Source: Ruminococcus sp. CAG:254
GTDB taxonomy: Bacteria; Bacillota; Clostridia; Oscillospirales; Ruminococcaceae
Assembly: GCA_000433635.1 (NCBI GenBank)
Contig: HF997947.1
Span: 30,033-94,032 of the forward strand
Direction of reading: 5' to 3'
DNA: 64,000 nucleotides
The translations under genes and the position numbers were made by a program. The notes beneath the pieces were generated by a model. The model was given only the letters and a program-made list of their open reading frames with translations. It was not told the DNA's origin and made no database searches. Positions 49,524 through 58,209 of this stretch are shown in pieces (position 1 is the first letter of the stretch; every line of letters starts with the position of its first letter).

Positions 49524-50546
49524 TTAAGCCTGATACTGGTAAATGGCAATATTTTCAAAGCCATCCAGCAGATTGTCAATGTTCTTAAAGGCAATGGCAG
49601 TTCCCTTTGCAACACAGTTCATTGCATCTTTCGCAACGACACACCGCACCTTCAAGGTATGCTCGACCAGCTTCCGCAAGCCGCCCAGCATTGCACCACC
49701 ACCAGCCATCAAAACGCCATTCTCATAAATATCGCCCACCAATTCCGGCGGTGTTTCTTCCAGAACTGTTTTAATGGCTTCGATAATATCTGAAATTTCA
49801 TCCTCAACCGCTTCAAAAATTTCAGTTTCACTGATTTCAATCTGTTCTGGCATACCGCTGACCAGATTTCTGCCCTTTATATACATTGTCACATCTTCCC
49901 GTGGGTCGAATAAATTTGTCAGCTGAATTTTTGCCCGTTCTGCCATATGTTCCCCGATGAGCAGCTTATATTTCGTCTGCACATAACGGATAATTGCCTG
50001 ATCCAATGTATTTCCAGCAACTTTAATGGAATGTGATGTTACAATTCCGTTCATGGATACAATTGCAACGTCTGTTGTACCGCCGCCAATATCCACAATC
50101 ATATTGCCTCTTGCTTTTCCGATATTGACACCTGCTCCGATTAACGCCGCAATCGGTTCATCAATCAGATATGCCTTTCGAGAACCGGCACTCATTGCCG
50201 CTTCTACAACTGCCCGTTTTTCTACATCGGTAATAAACGATGGAACACAAATGATAATTCTAGGCTTCAGCAGGCGTTTTCCAGTGACTCGCAGGATAAA
50301 TTCCCGAATCATATATTGTGCCATTCGGTCATCTGAAATCACCCCATTGGATAGCGGACGCACAACTGTGATATAGTCCGGTGTTTTTCCAATCATTTCA
50401 TAAGCTGCCATCCCAACTGCCAAGACTTCCTTTGTCCGTAGATGATAGGCAATGGCGGACGGTTCTCTTAAAACAACCCCTTTTCTTCCCAAGGTAATCA
50501 CGGTGTTTGCCGTTCCCAAATCAATCCCGATGTCTGTTGTTGCCAT
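49524..50546 (-). CDS. mreB: MreB/Mbl-family actin-like protein
   Basis: A 340-residue bacterial actin that guides lateral wall synthesis. Phosphate-binding GIDLGTANTVITLG and VDIGGGTTDVAIVS, and the ENGVLMAGGGAMLGGL block near the C-terminus. The chosen ATG, after AAGGAAGGG, gives the normal family length; the longer ORF overlaps comF. The mreC/mreD genes are not adjacent, suggesting a second copy (Mbl or MreBH type). Confidence 0.9.
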   Translation of the reverse strand: MATTDIGIDLGTANTVITLGRKGVVLREPSAIAYHLRTKEVLAVGMAAYEMIGKTPDYITVVRPLSNGVISDDRMAQYMIREFILRVTGKRLLKPRIIICVPSFITDVEKRAVVEAAMSAGSRKAYLIDEPIAALIGAGVNIGKARGNMIVDIGGGTTDVAIVSMNGIVTSHSIKVAGNTLDQAIIRYVQTKYKLLIGEHMAERAKIQLTNLFDPREDVTMYIKGRNLVSGMPEQIEISETEIFEAVEDEISDIIEAIKTVLEETPPELVGDIYENGVLMAGGGAMLGGLRKLVEHTLKVRCVVAKDAMNCVAKGTAIAFKNIDNLLDGFENIAIYQYQA

Positions 50547-50593
50547 AAATTTGTTTCCCTTCCTTTTTGGTACACGCTGTTTTTCTGTTTTTC

Positions 50594-51307
50594 TCATGCT
50601 TTTATTTTTGTGGTTGTCGTTGCTGTTACAACATAAACCCGTTCTGCTCCACATTGTTTCAGCAACGAAGCACAGTAATTTGCTGTGCTTCCCGTTGTCA
50701 AAACATCATCACATAAAATGAAAATATAGCCTTTCAATGATTTCCCAGCTGATGCAAATTGCAAAACATTGGTACGCCGTTGTTCTGCATTCAACGTATG
50801 CTGCGGAATTCCGCCCGGCTTTTTCCAAAGCAAATCCGTACGAACCGGAATCTTTGTGACAAAAGAAATCGCATTTGCAATGCGTTCCGCCGGATTCTTT
50901 CCCCGTAAAATCCACTGATGCTGCTGCATCGGTACTGGAACAATGGCATCCGCCATCATCCAGTCCGGTTTCTGCAGGATTCGTTCCCCTAATACTGTTC
51001 CCGTGTAGTTCGCAAAGTTTAAATTTTCTGCTTGTTTTAGCTGTAAAATACCCTGTCTGGCTCGTCCTTCATAACGACTGACTGTCATTGCACCATCAAA
51101 GGCAAGTGATTCCGAACACATACAGTCATCGAATGGTTTTCCACATCCACTACATACAGTATCCGGATTCAATGCCGTTTCAATCTGACATGCCTCACAA
51201 ATCCATGCATCCCATGCAATCACTTGATTACAGCAGGGGCAGCGATTCGGATACACAAGGTCAATCAGAAAGCGGTAACTGTTCTGGAGCAGATGTGTCT
51301 GTTTCAT
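50594..51307 (-). CDS. ComF-family phosphoribosyltransferase-like protein
   Basis: A 237-residue protein of the ComFC/GntX group. N-terminal zinc-binding cysteines (CPCC, CEAC, CSGCGKPFDDCMC) precede a phosphoribosyltransferase domain with FILCDDVLTTGSTA. ComFC acts in natural transformation and DNA repair, probably with a helicase. The gene overlaps recD2 by 47 bases, so both should be co-expressed. No other competence gene is in view. Confidence 0.87.
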   Translation of the reverse strand: MKQTHLLQNSYRFLIDLVYPNRCPCCNQVIAWDAWICEACQIETALNPDTVCSGCGKPFDDCMCSESLAFDGAMTVSRYEGRARQGILQLKQAENLNFANYTGTVLGERILQKPDWMMADAIVPVPMQQHQWILRGKNPAERIANAISFVTKIPVRTDLLWKKPGGIPQHTLNAEQRRTNVLQFASAGKSLKGYIFILCDDVLTTGSTANYCASLLKQCGAERVYVVTATTTTKIKA

Positions 51308-53513
51308 GCAATGTCCCCTCTGTCATCATATGCTTGAGGCAGGTGTAACGATGACACCGCCGATTATTATCTACCATCTGATAGATTTTCTGCTGTGAAC
51401 CAATCAGAATCAGCAGTTTTTTGGAACGAGTGACGGCTGTATACAGCAAGTTTCGATAATACAGCTTCTCAAAACCGCCCAACAAGGGCAGAATCACTAC
51501 TTCAAACTCACAGCCCTGACTTTTATGCACGGTAATGGCATAGGCAAGTTCCAACTGTTCCAGCTGGTCAAAACTGTAGACCGCCGTTCGTCCATCAAAA
51601 CAAACAACTGCTTCCCCTGTCTTTTTCTGCAGCGTCAGAATCTTTCCAATGTCACCGTTGAAAATACCTGCTCCCGGTTCGCCATCTTTATGCCATTCCA
51701 AGTCATAGTTGTTGCGAATCTGCATGACCTTGTCCCCTTCTCGGAATGTATAGAGAACCGATTTATATTCCTGTTTTCCTCGGCTGGGCGGATTTAAAAC
51801 CTCCTGCAAGCGACGATTCAATTCAATTACCCCTAATAACCCCTTTCGAGATGGCGTAATCACTTGAATATCATCCATTGGATGATATTGATAGGCATTC
51901 GGCAGCCGTGTTTTCACCAAATCCAAAATCAATTGCGTTGCATCTTCTGTTTTCAATCGCTGGAAAAAGAAAAAATCACTCTGCTTCTGCTGCAAATCCG
52001 GATAATTCCCCGTGATAATTTTATGGGCATTCGTGACAATGCAGCTTTGCTGTGCCTGCCGGAAAATCTGATTCAGAGCAACCACAGGAACTTGTCCGCT
52101 GTCAATCAAATCTTTCAGGACATTGCCAGCCCCTACCGATGGCAGCTGGTCACTATCGCCCACCATAATCAACTTGCAACTAAACCGCAATGCACGCAGC
52201 AAGCTTTCAAATAGCAACACGTCTACCATCGACATTTCATCCACAATCATTACATCACAAGTCAGCGGATTGGATTCATTGTGCCGGAATTTGGTTGCCC
52301 CTGCCATGTCAAATTCCACCTCTAACAAGCGGTGAATGGTCTTTGCTTCGTAGCCTGTTAAATCCGAAATTCGCTGTGCAGCTCGTCCAGTCGGAGCAGC
52401 CAGCATGACTTGATAGCCTTGCTTTTCAAACAGAGAAATCATGCCGTTTAGCGTCGTCGTTTTTCCTGTCCCTGGTCCACCTGTTAAAATCAATAAACCA
52501 CGGGATAATGCAGATAAAATTGCCTTTCGCTGCAATTCTGCATATTGAATGCCCTGTTCTGTTTCTTCTCGTTTGATTAAGTCCAGATAAATTTCTTGGT
52601 CTTCTGGTGCAGAGAAATCCCGCAAGACACCGATTCGGTCTGCAATGTACTGTTCTGCCTCGTAATATGCTGGCAAATAGACAAATTCCCGTGTTTCTTT
52701 TTGATAGGAAACCAAATTCCCCTCTTTCTGTGCTGCCTGATAGGCTGACAGAAATTCTGATTCTGAAACCTGTAAATATTCACACACTTTCGGCTGTAGC
52801 CGATCCAACGGCAAACAAGTATAGCCGTTGTGCGTGTTATGCTCCAGAATATAGCATGTTCCTGCTAAAATTCGCTGTTCTGCGTTTTTTGGAACTTTTA
52901 AATCATCCGCAAGAAGTTCTGCTTTTTCAAACGGCAATTCGATTCCCATTCCACACAGCAAATAGGGATTTGCCAGAATCATTTCTTTTGCACCGCTGCC
53001 ATAGCACTGATAGGCTCGCATCGCATAACGAGAGCGAATGTTGTATTGTTGCAGAAACAGCATCAAGCTGCGTAATGCAAAAATTTTCTGTACTTCCTGT
53101 GCAATCGTTTCACATTTTTTCGGAGAAATGCCACGAATTTCCATCAGGCGAGTGGGCTGCTTCTCCATGATTTCCAATGTCTGACTTCCAAATGCTGTTA
53201 CAATTTTCTTTGCCAAAGCCGAACCAATGCCCTTAATCACACCAGAAGAGAGATACCGCTGAATGTTGATGGCATCTTCCGGCAGCTTTCGTTCTACATA
53301 CTGTGCCTGAAACTGTACGCCAAAGCGAACGTGATTGACATAAGTACCATCTACGGAAAGCTGTTCGCCCTCTTCCACATCGCCCAGCTCTCCGACAACC
53401 GTAATCAATGTTCCATTCGCATCCAAATCCAAAACGGTATAGCCGTTCTGTTCATTGCGATACAGCATTTGTTCAACCGTTCCTTCGATATGCAAAACGG
53501 TTTCCTGTTCCAA
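51261..53513 (-). CDS. recD2: RecD2-type ATP-dependent DNA helicase
   Basis: A 750-residue superfamily 1B 5'-3' helicase not associated with RecBC. N-terminal OB-like domain, then helix-hairpin-helix motifs (GIGSALAKKIVTAFG, IRGISPKKCETIA), Walker A LTGGPGTGKTTTLNG, Walker B VIVDEMSMVDV and the late motif AYAITVHKSQGCEF. The start is TTG with GAGGAGGGG seven bases upstream; the translated protein begins MEQETVLHI. It follows the small membrane-anchored protein gene by 40 bases. Confidence 0.93.
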   Translation of the reverse strand: MEQETVLHIEGTVEQMLYRNEQNGYTVLDLDANGTLITVVGELGDVEEGEQLSVDGTYVNHVRFGVQFQAQYVERKLPEDAINIQRYLSSGVIKGIGSALAKKIVTAFGSQTLEIMEKQPTRLMEIRGISPKKCETIAQEVQKIFALRSLMLFLQQYNIRSRYAMRAYQCYGSGAKEMILANPYLLCGMGIELPFEKAELLADDLKVPKNAEQRILAGTCYILEHNTHNGYTCLPLDRLQPKVCEYLQVSESEFLSAYQAAQKEGNLVSYQKETREFVYLPAYYEAEQYIADRIGVLRDFSAPEDQEIYLDLIKREETEQGIQYAELQRKAILSALSRGLLILTGGPGTGKTTTLNGMISLFEKQGYQVMLAAPTGRAAQRISDLTGYEAKTIHRLLEVEFDMAGATKFRHNESNPLTCDVMIVDEMSMVDVLLFESLLRALRFSCKLIMVGDSDQLPSVGAGNVLKDLIDSGQVPVVALNQIFRQAQQSCIVTNAHKIITGNYPDLQQKQSDFFFFQRLKTEDATQLILDLVKTRLPNAYQYHPMDDIQVITPSRKGLLGVIELNRRLQEVLNPPSRGKQEYKSVLYTFREGDKVMQIRNNYDLEWHKDGEPGAGIFNGDIGKILTLQKKTGEAVVCFDGRTAVYSFDQLEQLELAYAITVHKSQGCEFEVVILPLLGGFEKLYYRNLLYTAVTRSKKLLILIGSQQKIYQMVDNNRRCHRYTCLKHMMTEGTLHETDTSAPEQLPLSD

Positions 53514-53553
53514 CGGAACCCCTCCTCTCTCAATCGTTTTACGCTACCCTTTA

Positions 53554-53937
53554 TTATACTATTTTTTCAGACAAATTGCAATCATTTTTCGATGGAAAAC
53601 GACATTCCATTAAAATTTTCTGAAATTCCGAAAATGTTCCACATTGGAAACGGGTGTGGTCTTGGCAATACTGTCGAATTTCTTCTGATTGCAGTGTCGG
53701 TTCTTCCGGCAGCAGCAAAAAAATCTCTGCGGTTTGCAGGGAAACTTGCCACTGTAAATCCGAAAACAAATGATTCAACTCTGCTTTCCAATCCGGACGC
53801 AACTCCAGTGCAGAAAGCAACACATAACAGGATGCCGGACGCTTCTGGTTGTGTAGCTTTCGCTTCGTGCAGATGCAGATTCCCTCAATTAGTGCCAGAA
53901 TTGCAAGCAGAAACGCAATACCGAACAGTGTGGTCAT
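53554..53937 (-). CDS. hypothetical single-pass membrane protein
   Basis: A 127-residue protein: membrane segment at 4-23, then a soluble domain without recognised motifs (SCYVLLSALELRPDWKAEL near 36-54) that may fold as an alpha/beta domain. The ribosome site GAGAGGCGG precedes the ATG. It probably heads the recD2 transcript. Function is unknown. Confidence 0.6.
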   Translation of the reverse strand: MTTLFGIAFLLAILALIEGICICTKRKLHNQKRPASCYVLLSALELRPDWKAELNHLFSDLQWQVSLQTAEIFLLLPEEPTLQSEEIRQYCQDHTRFQCGTFSEFQKILMECRFPSKNDCNLSEKIV

Positions 53938-54018
53938 AAAAATCGCCGCCTCTCACAGATTTTCGTTGTTATAATGTATGCAGCGGACAAGCAATTTTGA
54001 TACAAAAAGAAAATCCAC

Positions 54019-54047
54019 TTGACAATGGAAAAAATATCATTTATAAT
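54019..54047 (+). promoter_or_regulatory. consensus sigma-A promoter
   Basis: TTGACA (54019-54024) and TATAAT (54042-54047), 17-base spacer, plus strand, driving the 232-residue hypothetical gene. Confidence 0.85.
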
Positions 54048-54116
54048 AAAAATGATACCTTCGTTTTTTGTAGAAACAAGAAACAAAACCAATTTTTTAG
54101 GATAGGAAGAGATGAT

Positions 54117-54815
54117 ATGGGATTATTCTCCTGCTGCTTTTCGCAGTCGACCCCAAAAGTCGGAGCAGAGAGCAAACCAGCCATTCAAAAATTAAAACAA
54201 TGGGAAACCACACATTTTCCAGCACCTCGGACAAGTGGATCGCAAAATCCAGCAATTCGATATCAAGTTTACCGAACCGAACAGGGATCATCCATTTCCT
54301 TGAAAAAGATGAAAGTCCCAGCAGCATCTTCTCAATCGCAAATGGAATTTATTTTCAGTAAAATCAAAACCATTACCAGTGGGATTGACCCCAATGAAGT
54401 TGCCTGTTGGATTTTTGATTATCGAACACAAATTTCCAACGAAATCCAGCGATTTTTAGAGAATCTCCAAAAATTAGAAAACCTGAATAAAACATTGCGA
54501 GAAGATTCCCTGTTTTTCGATATTGACCATGTATTTCAAGTGAAAGTGCGAAACCTTTATCATGAACTGTTGTTCTGTAAGTTTGAAAACCTCGGAAATG
54601 CTGCCTATTTTCAAAGTGTGCAATCTCATCTGATTGCTATTCGCAAAGACATGAACGATTTGAATACCAATTTTTTGGATTATATGCATGCCCTCACCAA
54701 TACGGAACAGGAAGATACCACACAGGACTTGGAATTGATTCGGATGCAGGTACAAGCGATGGCAGAACTGGCACAAAAACAAATTCAAGACTCCTACAGA
54801 GGCATTGGTCAATAA
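54117..54815 (+). CDS. hypothetical protein with helical C-terminal half
   Basis: A 232-residue protein starting MGLFSCCFSQST at an ATG after AGGAAGAG. The first 75 residues look disordered and basic. Residues about 75-220 are predicted by eye to be largely helical (QISNEIQRFLENLQKLENLNKTL; LELIRMQVQAMAELAQKQI). The opening MGLFSCC is odd for a bacterial protein, with two cysteines, but no lipid-attachment signal is present. It is monocistronic, between a perfect promoter and a strong terminator, so likely well expressed. Function unknown. Confidence 0.6.
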   Translation: MGLFSCCFSQSTPKVGAESKPAIQKLKQWETTHFPAPRTSGSQNPAIRYQVYRTEQGSSISLKKMKVPAASSQSQMEFIFSKIKTITSGIDPNEVACWIFDYRTQISNEIQRFLENLQKLENLNKTLREDSLFFDIDHVFQVKVRNLYHELLFCKFENLGNAAYFQSVQSHLIAIRKDMNDLNTNFLDYMHALTNTEQEDTTQDLELIRMQVQAMAELAQKQIQDSYRGIGQ

Positions 54816-54861
54816 AAAAGCGGCTATCTACACCAATATACCGTGTAGGCAGCCGCTTTTT
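54815..54861. terminator. bidirectional terminator
   Basis: AAAAAGCGGC...CTACAC / GTGTAG...GCCGCTTTTT, long stem with a small internal loop between the convergent hypothetical and MFS genes. Confidence 0.9.
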
Positions 54862-54880
54862 GTATGATTATGCAAATCTT

Positions 54881-56065
54881 TTAACTTTTCTGTTTTGCTT
54901 TCCACAATGGAATCATCCGGAAGATACAGTACAACACTGCCAAAACACCAATGATACCGCCAGCATAGCCAATATTTGCAATCGAAAGCTGATTGCAGAC
55001 CGTTCCGCCCAGCCATGTTCCGCAGCCAATCCCCAAATTAAAAATACCAGAGAACAGGGACATTGCAACTGCTGAAGCTTCTTCTGGAACTGCCTTGATG
55101 GTTTCTGCTTGGAAGGCAACATTGAACGCTGTAACTGCCATTCCCCAGAGCACACAAACCAGAATTACCAGATACAAGCTAATAGATGCTACTCGCAAGC
55201 AAAGCAAGGCTACTGCAACACTGGCAATGATGAATCGAATGAATGCATACCGATGCTTATCATACAGCCGTGAGAACAAGAAGCTACCCAACAGACCAGC
55301 TGCACCAAACAGCGTCAACACAATGGTAATCCAGCTGTCTGCCAGATGTGCAACCTGCTTCAGGAATGGTTCAATATAGCTGTAACCGGTATAATAGGCA
55401 CTTGCTACGAGAAACGTAATCAGATAAATACCCAGCAGCTGCCGACGCTTCAAAATCTGCGGAAGCTGCCGAATCTGGAACGGTGTTCCGTTGGACATCT
55501 TCGGAAATACAAACAGCAGATAAAACAGCACCAAAAATGCAACCGCTGCTACACATAAAAAGGTCATTCGCCAGCCAACGGTTAACCCGATGACTCTGCC
55601 CAGCGGCAACCCGAAAATCATAGCAACCGATGTTCCTGTCACAATCATACTCATGGCAAGCGTTTGGTGCTCCTCTGGAACGAGTCGAACTGCAATTGGA
55701 GAAGCGACTGACCAGAAAATTGCGTGCGTACAGGCAACGCCAATTCTGGAAACCATCAGCATTCCATAGCTGGCAGAAACCCCAGATAAAACTTGGAAAA
55801 TGCCAAATAGAGCGATTGTTCCCAGCAATAACTTGCGATAAGACATCTTAGAAACCAACAGCATGAGTGGCAAAGACAACAAGGTTACCACCCAGGAATA
55901 TACAGAAATCAACAAACCTGCATGCGATTCTGTAATCCCGAAATTTGCTGCAATGTCAGAAAGCAGCCCGATGGGCATAAATTCAGATGTGTTAAAAATA
56001 AAAGCAGATACTGTCATCCCGATTAATGGCAGCCATGCTTTTAAAGGCATTTTTTGTTTGGTCAT
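54881..56065 (-). CDS. MFS efflux transporter (AraJ/sugar-efflux type)
   Basis: A 394-residue proton-driven exporter with 12 membrane segments, of the DHA1 group. The opening SAFIFNTSEFMPIGLLSDIA with FGITESHAGLLISVYSW is characteristic of YdeA/AraJ/PbuE-like exporters of sugars, purines or drugs. The motif FGLPLGRVIGLTVGWRM lies near residue 150. Start chosen at the second ATG, 24 bases inside the ORF, because AGAGGA lies upstream; the first ATG has no ribosome site. Own promoter; a terminator is shared with the convergent gene. Confidence 0.85.
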   Translation of the reverse strand: MTKQKMPLKAWLPLIGMTVSAFIFNTSEFMPIGLLSDIAANFGITESHAGLLISVYSWVVTLLSLPLMLLVSKMSYRKLLLGTIALFGIFQVLSGVSASYGMLMVSRIGVACTHAIFWSVASPIAVRLVPEEHQTLAMSMIVTGTSVAMIFGLPLGRVIGLTVGWRMTFLCVAAVAFLVLFYLLFVFPKMSNGTPFQIRQLPQILKRRQLLGIYLITFLVASAYYTGYSYIEPFLKQVAHLADSWITIVLTLFGAAGLLGSFLFSRLYDKHRYAFIRFIIASVAVALLCLRVASISLYLVILVCVLWGMAVTAFNVAFQAETIKAVPEEASAVAMSLFSGIFNLGIGCGTWLGGTVCNQLSIANIGYAGGIIGVLAVLYCIFRMIPLWKAKQKS

Positions 56066-56115
56066 TTGTATGAAACCGTCCTCTCTCATGATTATTCTGG
56101 TATTTCCGTTTCAAT

Positions 56116-56144
56116 ATTATAGCACTGCCTTTGTGGGATGTCAA
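56116..56144 (-). promoter_or_regulatory. consensus sigma-A promoter of the MFS gene
   Basis: TTGACA (56139-56144) and TATAAT (56116-56121), 17-base spacer, minus strand. Confidence 0.85.
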
Positions 56145-56297
56145 TTTTAAATATCAAACATTTTTCCAGGAAATTGGCTACAAAATAAGCAATCAGACCC
56201 ACAAAACGATAAGCCTGCCGAAAAACATGAAACAGACTGAAACATTTTCAGATTCTGTCACGTTTTTTCTATCTTTCCACACAAATTCTCAAAGATG

Positions 56298-56343
56298 CAA
56301 AACAATCAGCAGCCCACATTTTCACGAACTGCTGATTGTTTCA
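56298..56343 (-). terminator. terminator of the SUF operon
   Basis: AACAATCAGCAG/CTGCTGATTGTT stem, one arm inside the last codons of the 409-residue gene, followed by a short TTTTG run on the minus strand. Confidence 0.7.
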
Positions 56344-57551
56344 AAATCGGGTAACAGCCATTCTGCTGCTTCCCATATTTGTTTTCGTAGGAAATCCTTT
56401 GCATAGAAATAAAATACCTGCTCTGCTGCCTGTTGCAGCTGCTGTTCCGGCGGTTCTGTCCATAGATGGGATACGACTGCCATTCTATCCGTTTCTGCTG
56501 CACACGCCTGCAAAAATTCTGTCAGCCATTCTGGATGTTCTGCGAGTTGTTCTTCCCATTCCTCCGGAATTGCTTCCATCTCAACATCTTCAGAATCATC
56601 ATACAAATCTGGGAAAATCATAGCCGTAATCATTTCCGCTTTCTGTTGGATGTTCATTGGAATCTGTTCATTTGGTTCACAGTTTTCATAATACCATCTG
56701 CTCAACGGGCAGAGATTTGCAAAACAGTAATCACAAAAAGGCAAATTTACGTTGGAATCATCCCGATAAAACTGCCGCAGTGTTTCATATAATTCGATGT
56801 AACATTGATAATTGTCAAAATTTTTCCCGTTATCAAAATCAATATGATAATCCTGATATTGAAACGCTGCCTGCAAATTGGGAATGAAGTGCTCCCGATT
56901 CATCATCATGCCGTGTTTTCGGCTCAAGATTGCAAAAATAATATAAGGCTTTGCTGCCTGTAACTGTGGATTTCCGTTCAGCAAACGCAGCAATTCCCCG
57001 ATATTTTCTACATAAGCAGTGCTTTTTCTGCCAGCATAAAAAAACGGATTCTGAATGGATAAGTAGAAAATCGCATCTCGTTCATCTGTTCCCTTTTCTG
57101 CATTTCGTTGGAACTTCTTTGCTGCTTGTTTAAAAATCGGCAACTGTGCTTTTTGTATTGCCTGTTCCTGTAAAAATGCCTGAAATTCAGAAACTGTTTT
57201 CGACTGCTTCAGCCAGACTCGAATATCCTGCTCTTCGCTGCGATTCTCTGGATGCCAGTCAAACAGCAATCCTCGGTCGGTAATCCAAGCAGCATAGAGA
57301 AACGATAACTGCAAATCTCCGGGATGTTCTTGCAATGCCTGCAACAAACCCAAACTAATGGCTGCTGGATTTTGATTGGAAATCTGCCAGTGCTGTAATC
57401 CATCCTGAAACTGCTTTCGAAAATCTGCAACCGCAGAACTGGCTGCTTCCATGGTCAGATGTGCATCTTTCAACAATTGAGAAAGGGAAACATATGCCTC
57501 TGCTTCTTTGCAAAGAAATTGATAAATTTCAAATTCCTCTGTCGGATTCAT
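56322..57551 (-). CDS. unrecognised cysteine-motif protein at the end of the SUF operon
   Basis: A 409-residue soluble protein, mostly helical by composition, rich in aromatic and glutamine residues. Near residue 280 it contains PFCDYCFANLCPLSRWYYENCEP, four cysteines in a C-x2-C-x4-C-x8-C pattern that could bind zinc or an Fe-S cluster. I do not recognise the family. Its start overlaps the stop of the 78-residue gene (ATGA), placing it in the same transcript as the SUF genes. A role as Fe-S target or assembly helper is possible but only positional. Confidence 0.6.
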   Translation of the reverse strand: MNPTEEFEIYQFLCKEAEAYVSLSQLLKDAHLTMEAASSAVADFRKQFQDGLQHWQISNQNPAAISLGLLQALQEHPGDLQLSFLYAAWITDRGLLFDWHPENRSEEQDIRVWLKQSKTVSEFQAFLQEQAIQKAQLPIFKQAAKKFQRNAEKGTDERDAIFYLSIQNPFFYAGRKSTAYVENIGELLRLLNGNPQLQAAKPYIIFAILSRKHGMMMNREHFIPNLQAAFQYQDYHIDFDNGKNFDNYQCYIELYETLRQFYRDDSNVNLPFCDYCFANLCPLSRWYYENCEPNEQIPMNIQQKAEMITAMIFPDLYDDSEDVEMEAIPEEWEEQLAEHPEWLTEFLQACAAETDRMAVVSHLWTEPPEQQLQQAAEQVFYFYAKDFLRKQIWEAAEWLLPDFETISSS

Positions 57552-57784
57552 TTTTCAGAATTCTCCTGTTCTGTGGGAATAAGACCGTTTTCCTGTAATG
57601 TTTGCCGCTCCTCCTGAATCTCTAGCATTAATGCTTGCCATTCTGCATCTTGTGCTTCTTTGGAAAATGCCAATATCCGCAGAAAAACTGCAAATTCCCC
57701 GGTTGCTGGCGGTGCTTTTCGCACCAACGCAATCCGGGGAATTTGTTTTGCTTTTTGGAGCAGCGAACACTCGTTATGCTTCAT
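57548..57784 (-). CDS. small unknown protein downstream of sufU
   Basis: A 78-residue charged protein: basic N-terminal half (QIPRIALVRKAPPATGEF) and acidic helical end (LMLEIQEERQTLQENG). The ATG overlaps the sufU stop as ATGA, with GGAAAAG upstream, and its own stop overlaps the following gene in the same way, so coupled translation is likely. No domain is recognised. Confidence 0.55.
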   Translation of the reverse strand: MKHNECSLLQKAKQIPRIALVRKAPPATGEFAVFLRILAFSKEAQDAEWQALMLEIQEERQTLQENGLIPTEQENSEK

Positions 57785-58209
57785 TCAGTTGTCTTTTCCA
57801 ATGCTTCCCGCAAGGTTCTCCATCCCAATACCGCACACTTTACCCGTGCTGGCATATGGGAAATATCCTGCAACGCAGATGCCTCTTCCAGTTCATCCAC
57901 TTCTTCCTCTGTTGCAGTTCCCTTGATCATCTTCAAAAACAAATCCGATAAATGCAGGGCTTCTTCTTTGGTCTTTCCCACAATCATCCCGATCATAATA
58001 TCCGCAGATGCCTGCGAAATCGCACATCCATCGCCACAGAAAGACGCATCTTGAATGATACCGTCTTCCAGTTTCAAGTTCAGGAAAATGTCATCTCCAC
58101 AGTTTGGATTGACCCCTTCCAGCTTGATGGTGGCATCCGGCAAATCATACTTGAACTCCGGACGTACGTTGTGCTCCGTTAAAATCTCATTATAAAAATT
58201 ATTCGCCAT
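57781..58209 (-). CDS. sufU: SUF-system scaffold/sulfur transfer protein SufU
   Basis: A 142-residue zinc protein that accepts persulfide sulfur from SufS in Firmicutes. Cys37 (NPNCGDD, with Asp39), Cys62 in SFCGDGCAIS and a later cysteine in ARVKCAVLGW match the family, and the 18-20 residue SufU-specific insert between the second and third cysteines (LHLSDLFLKMIKG region) is present, distinguishing it from IscU. Start is the ATG after GGAGG, overlapping sufS by 11 bases. Confidence 0.92.
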   Translation of the reverse strand: MANNFYNEILTEHNVRPEFKYDLPDATIKLEGVNPNCGDDIFLNLKLEDGIIQDASFCGDGCAISQASADIMIGMIVGKTKEEALHLSDLFLKMIKGTATEEEVDELEEASALQDISHMPARVKCAVLGWRTLREALEKTTE

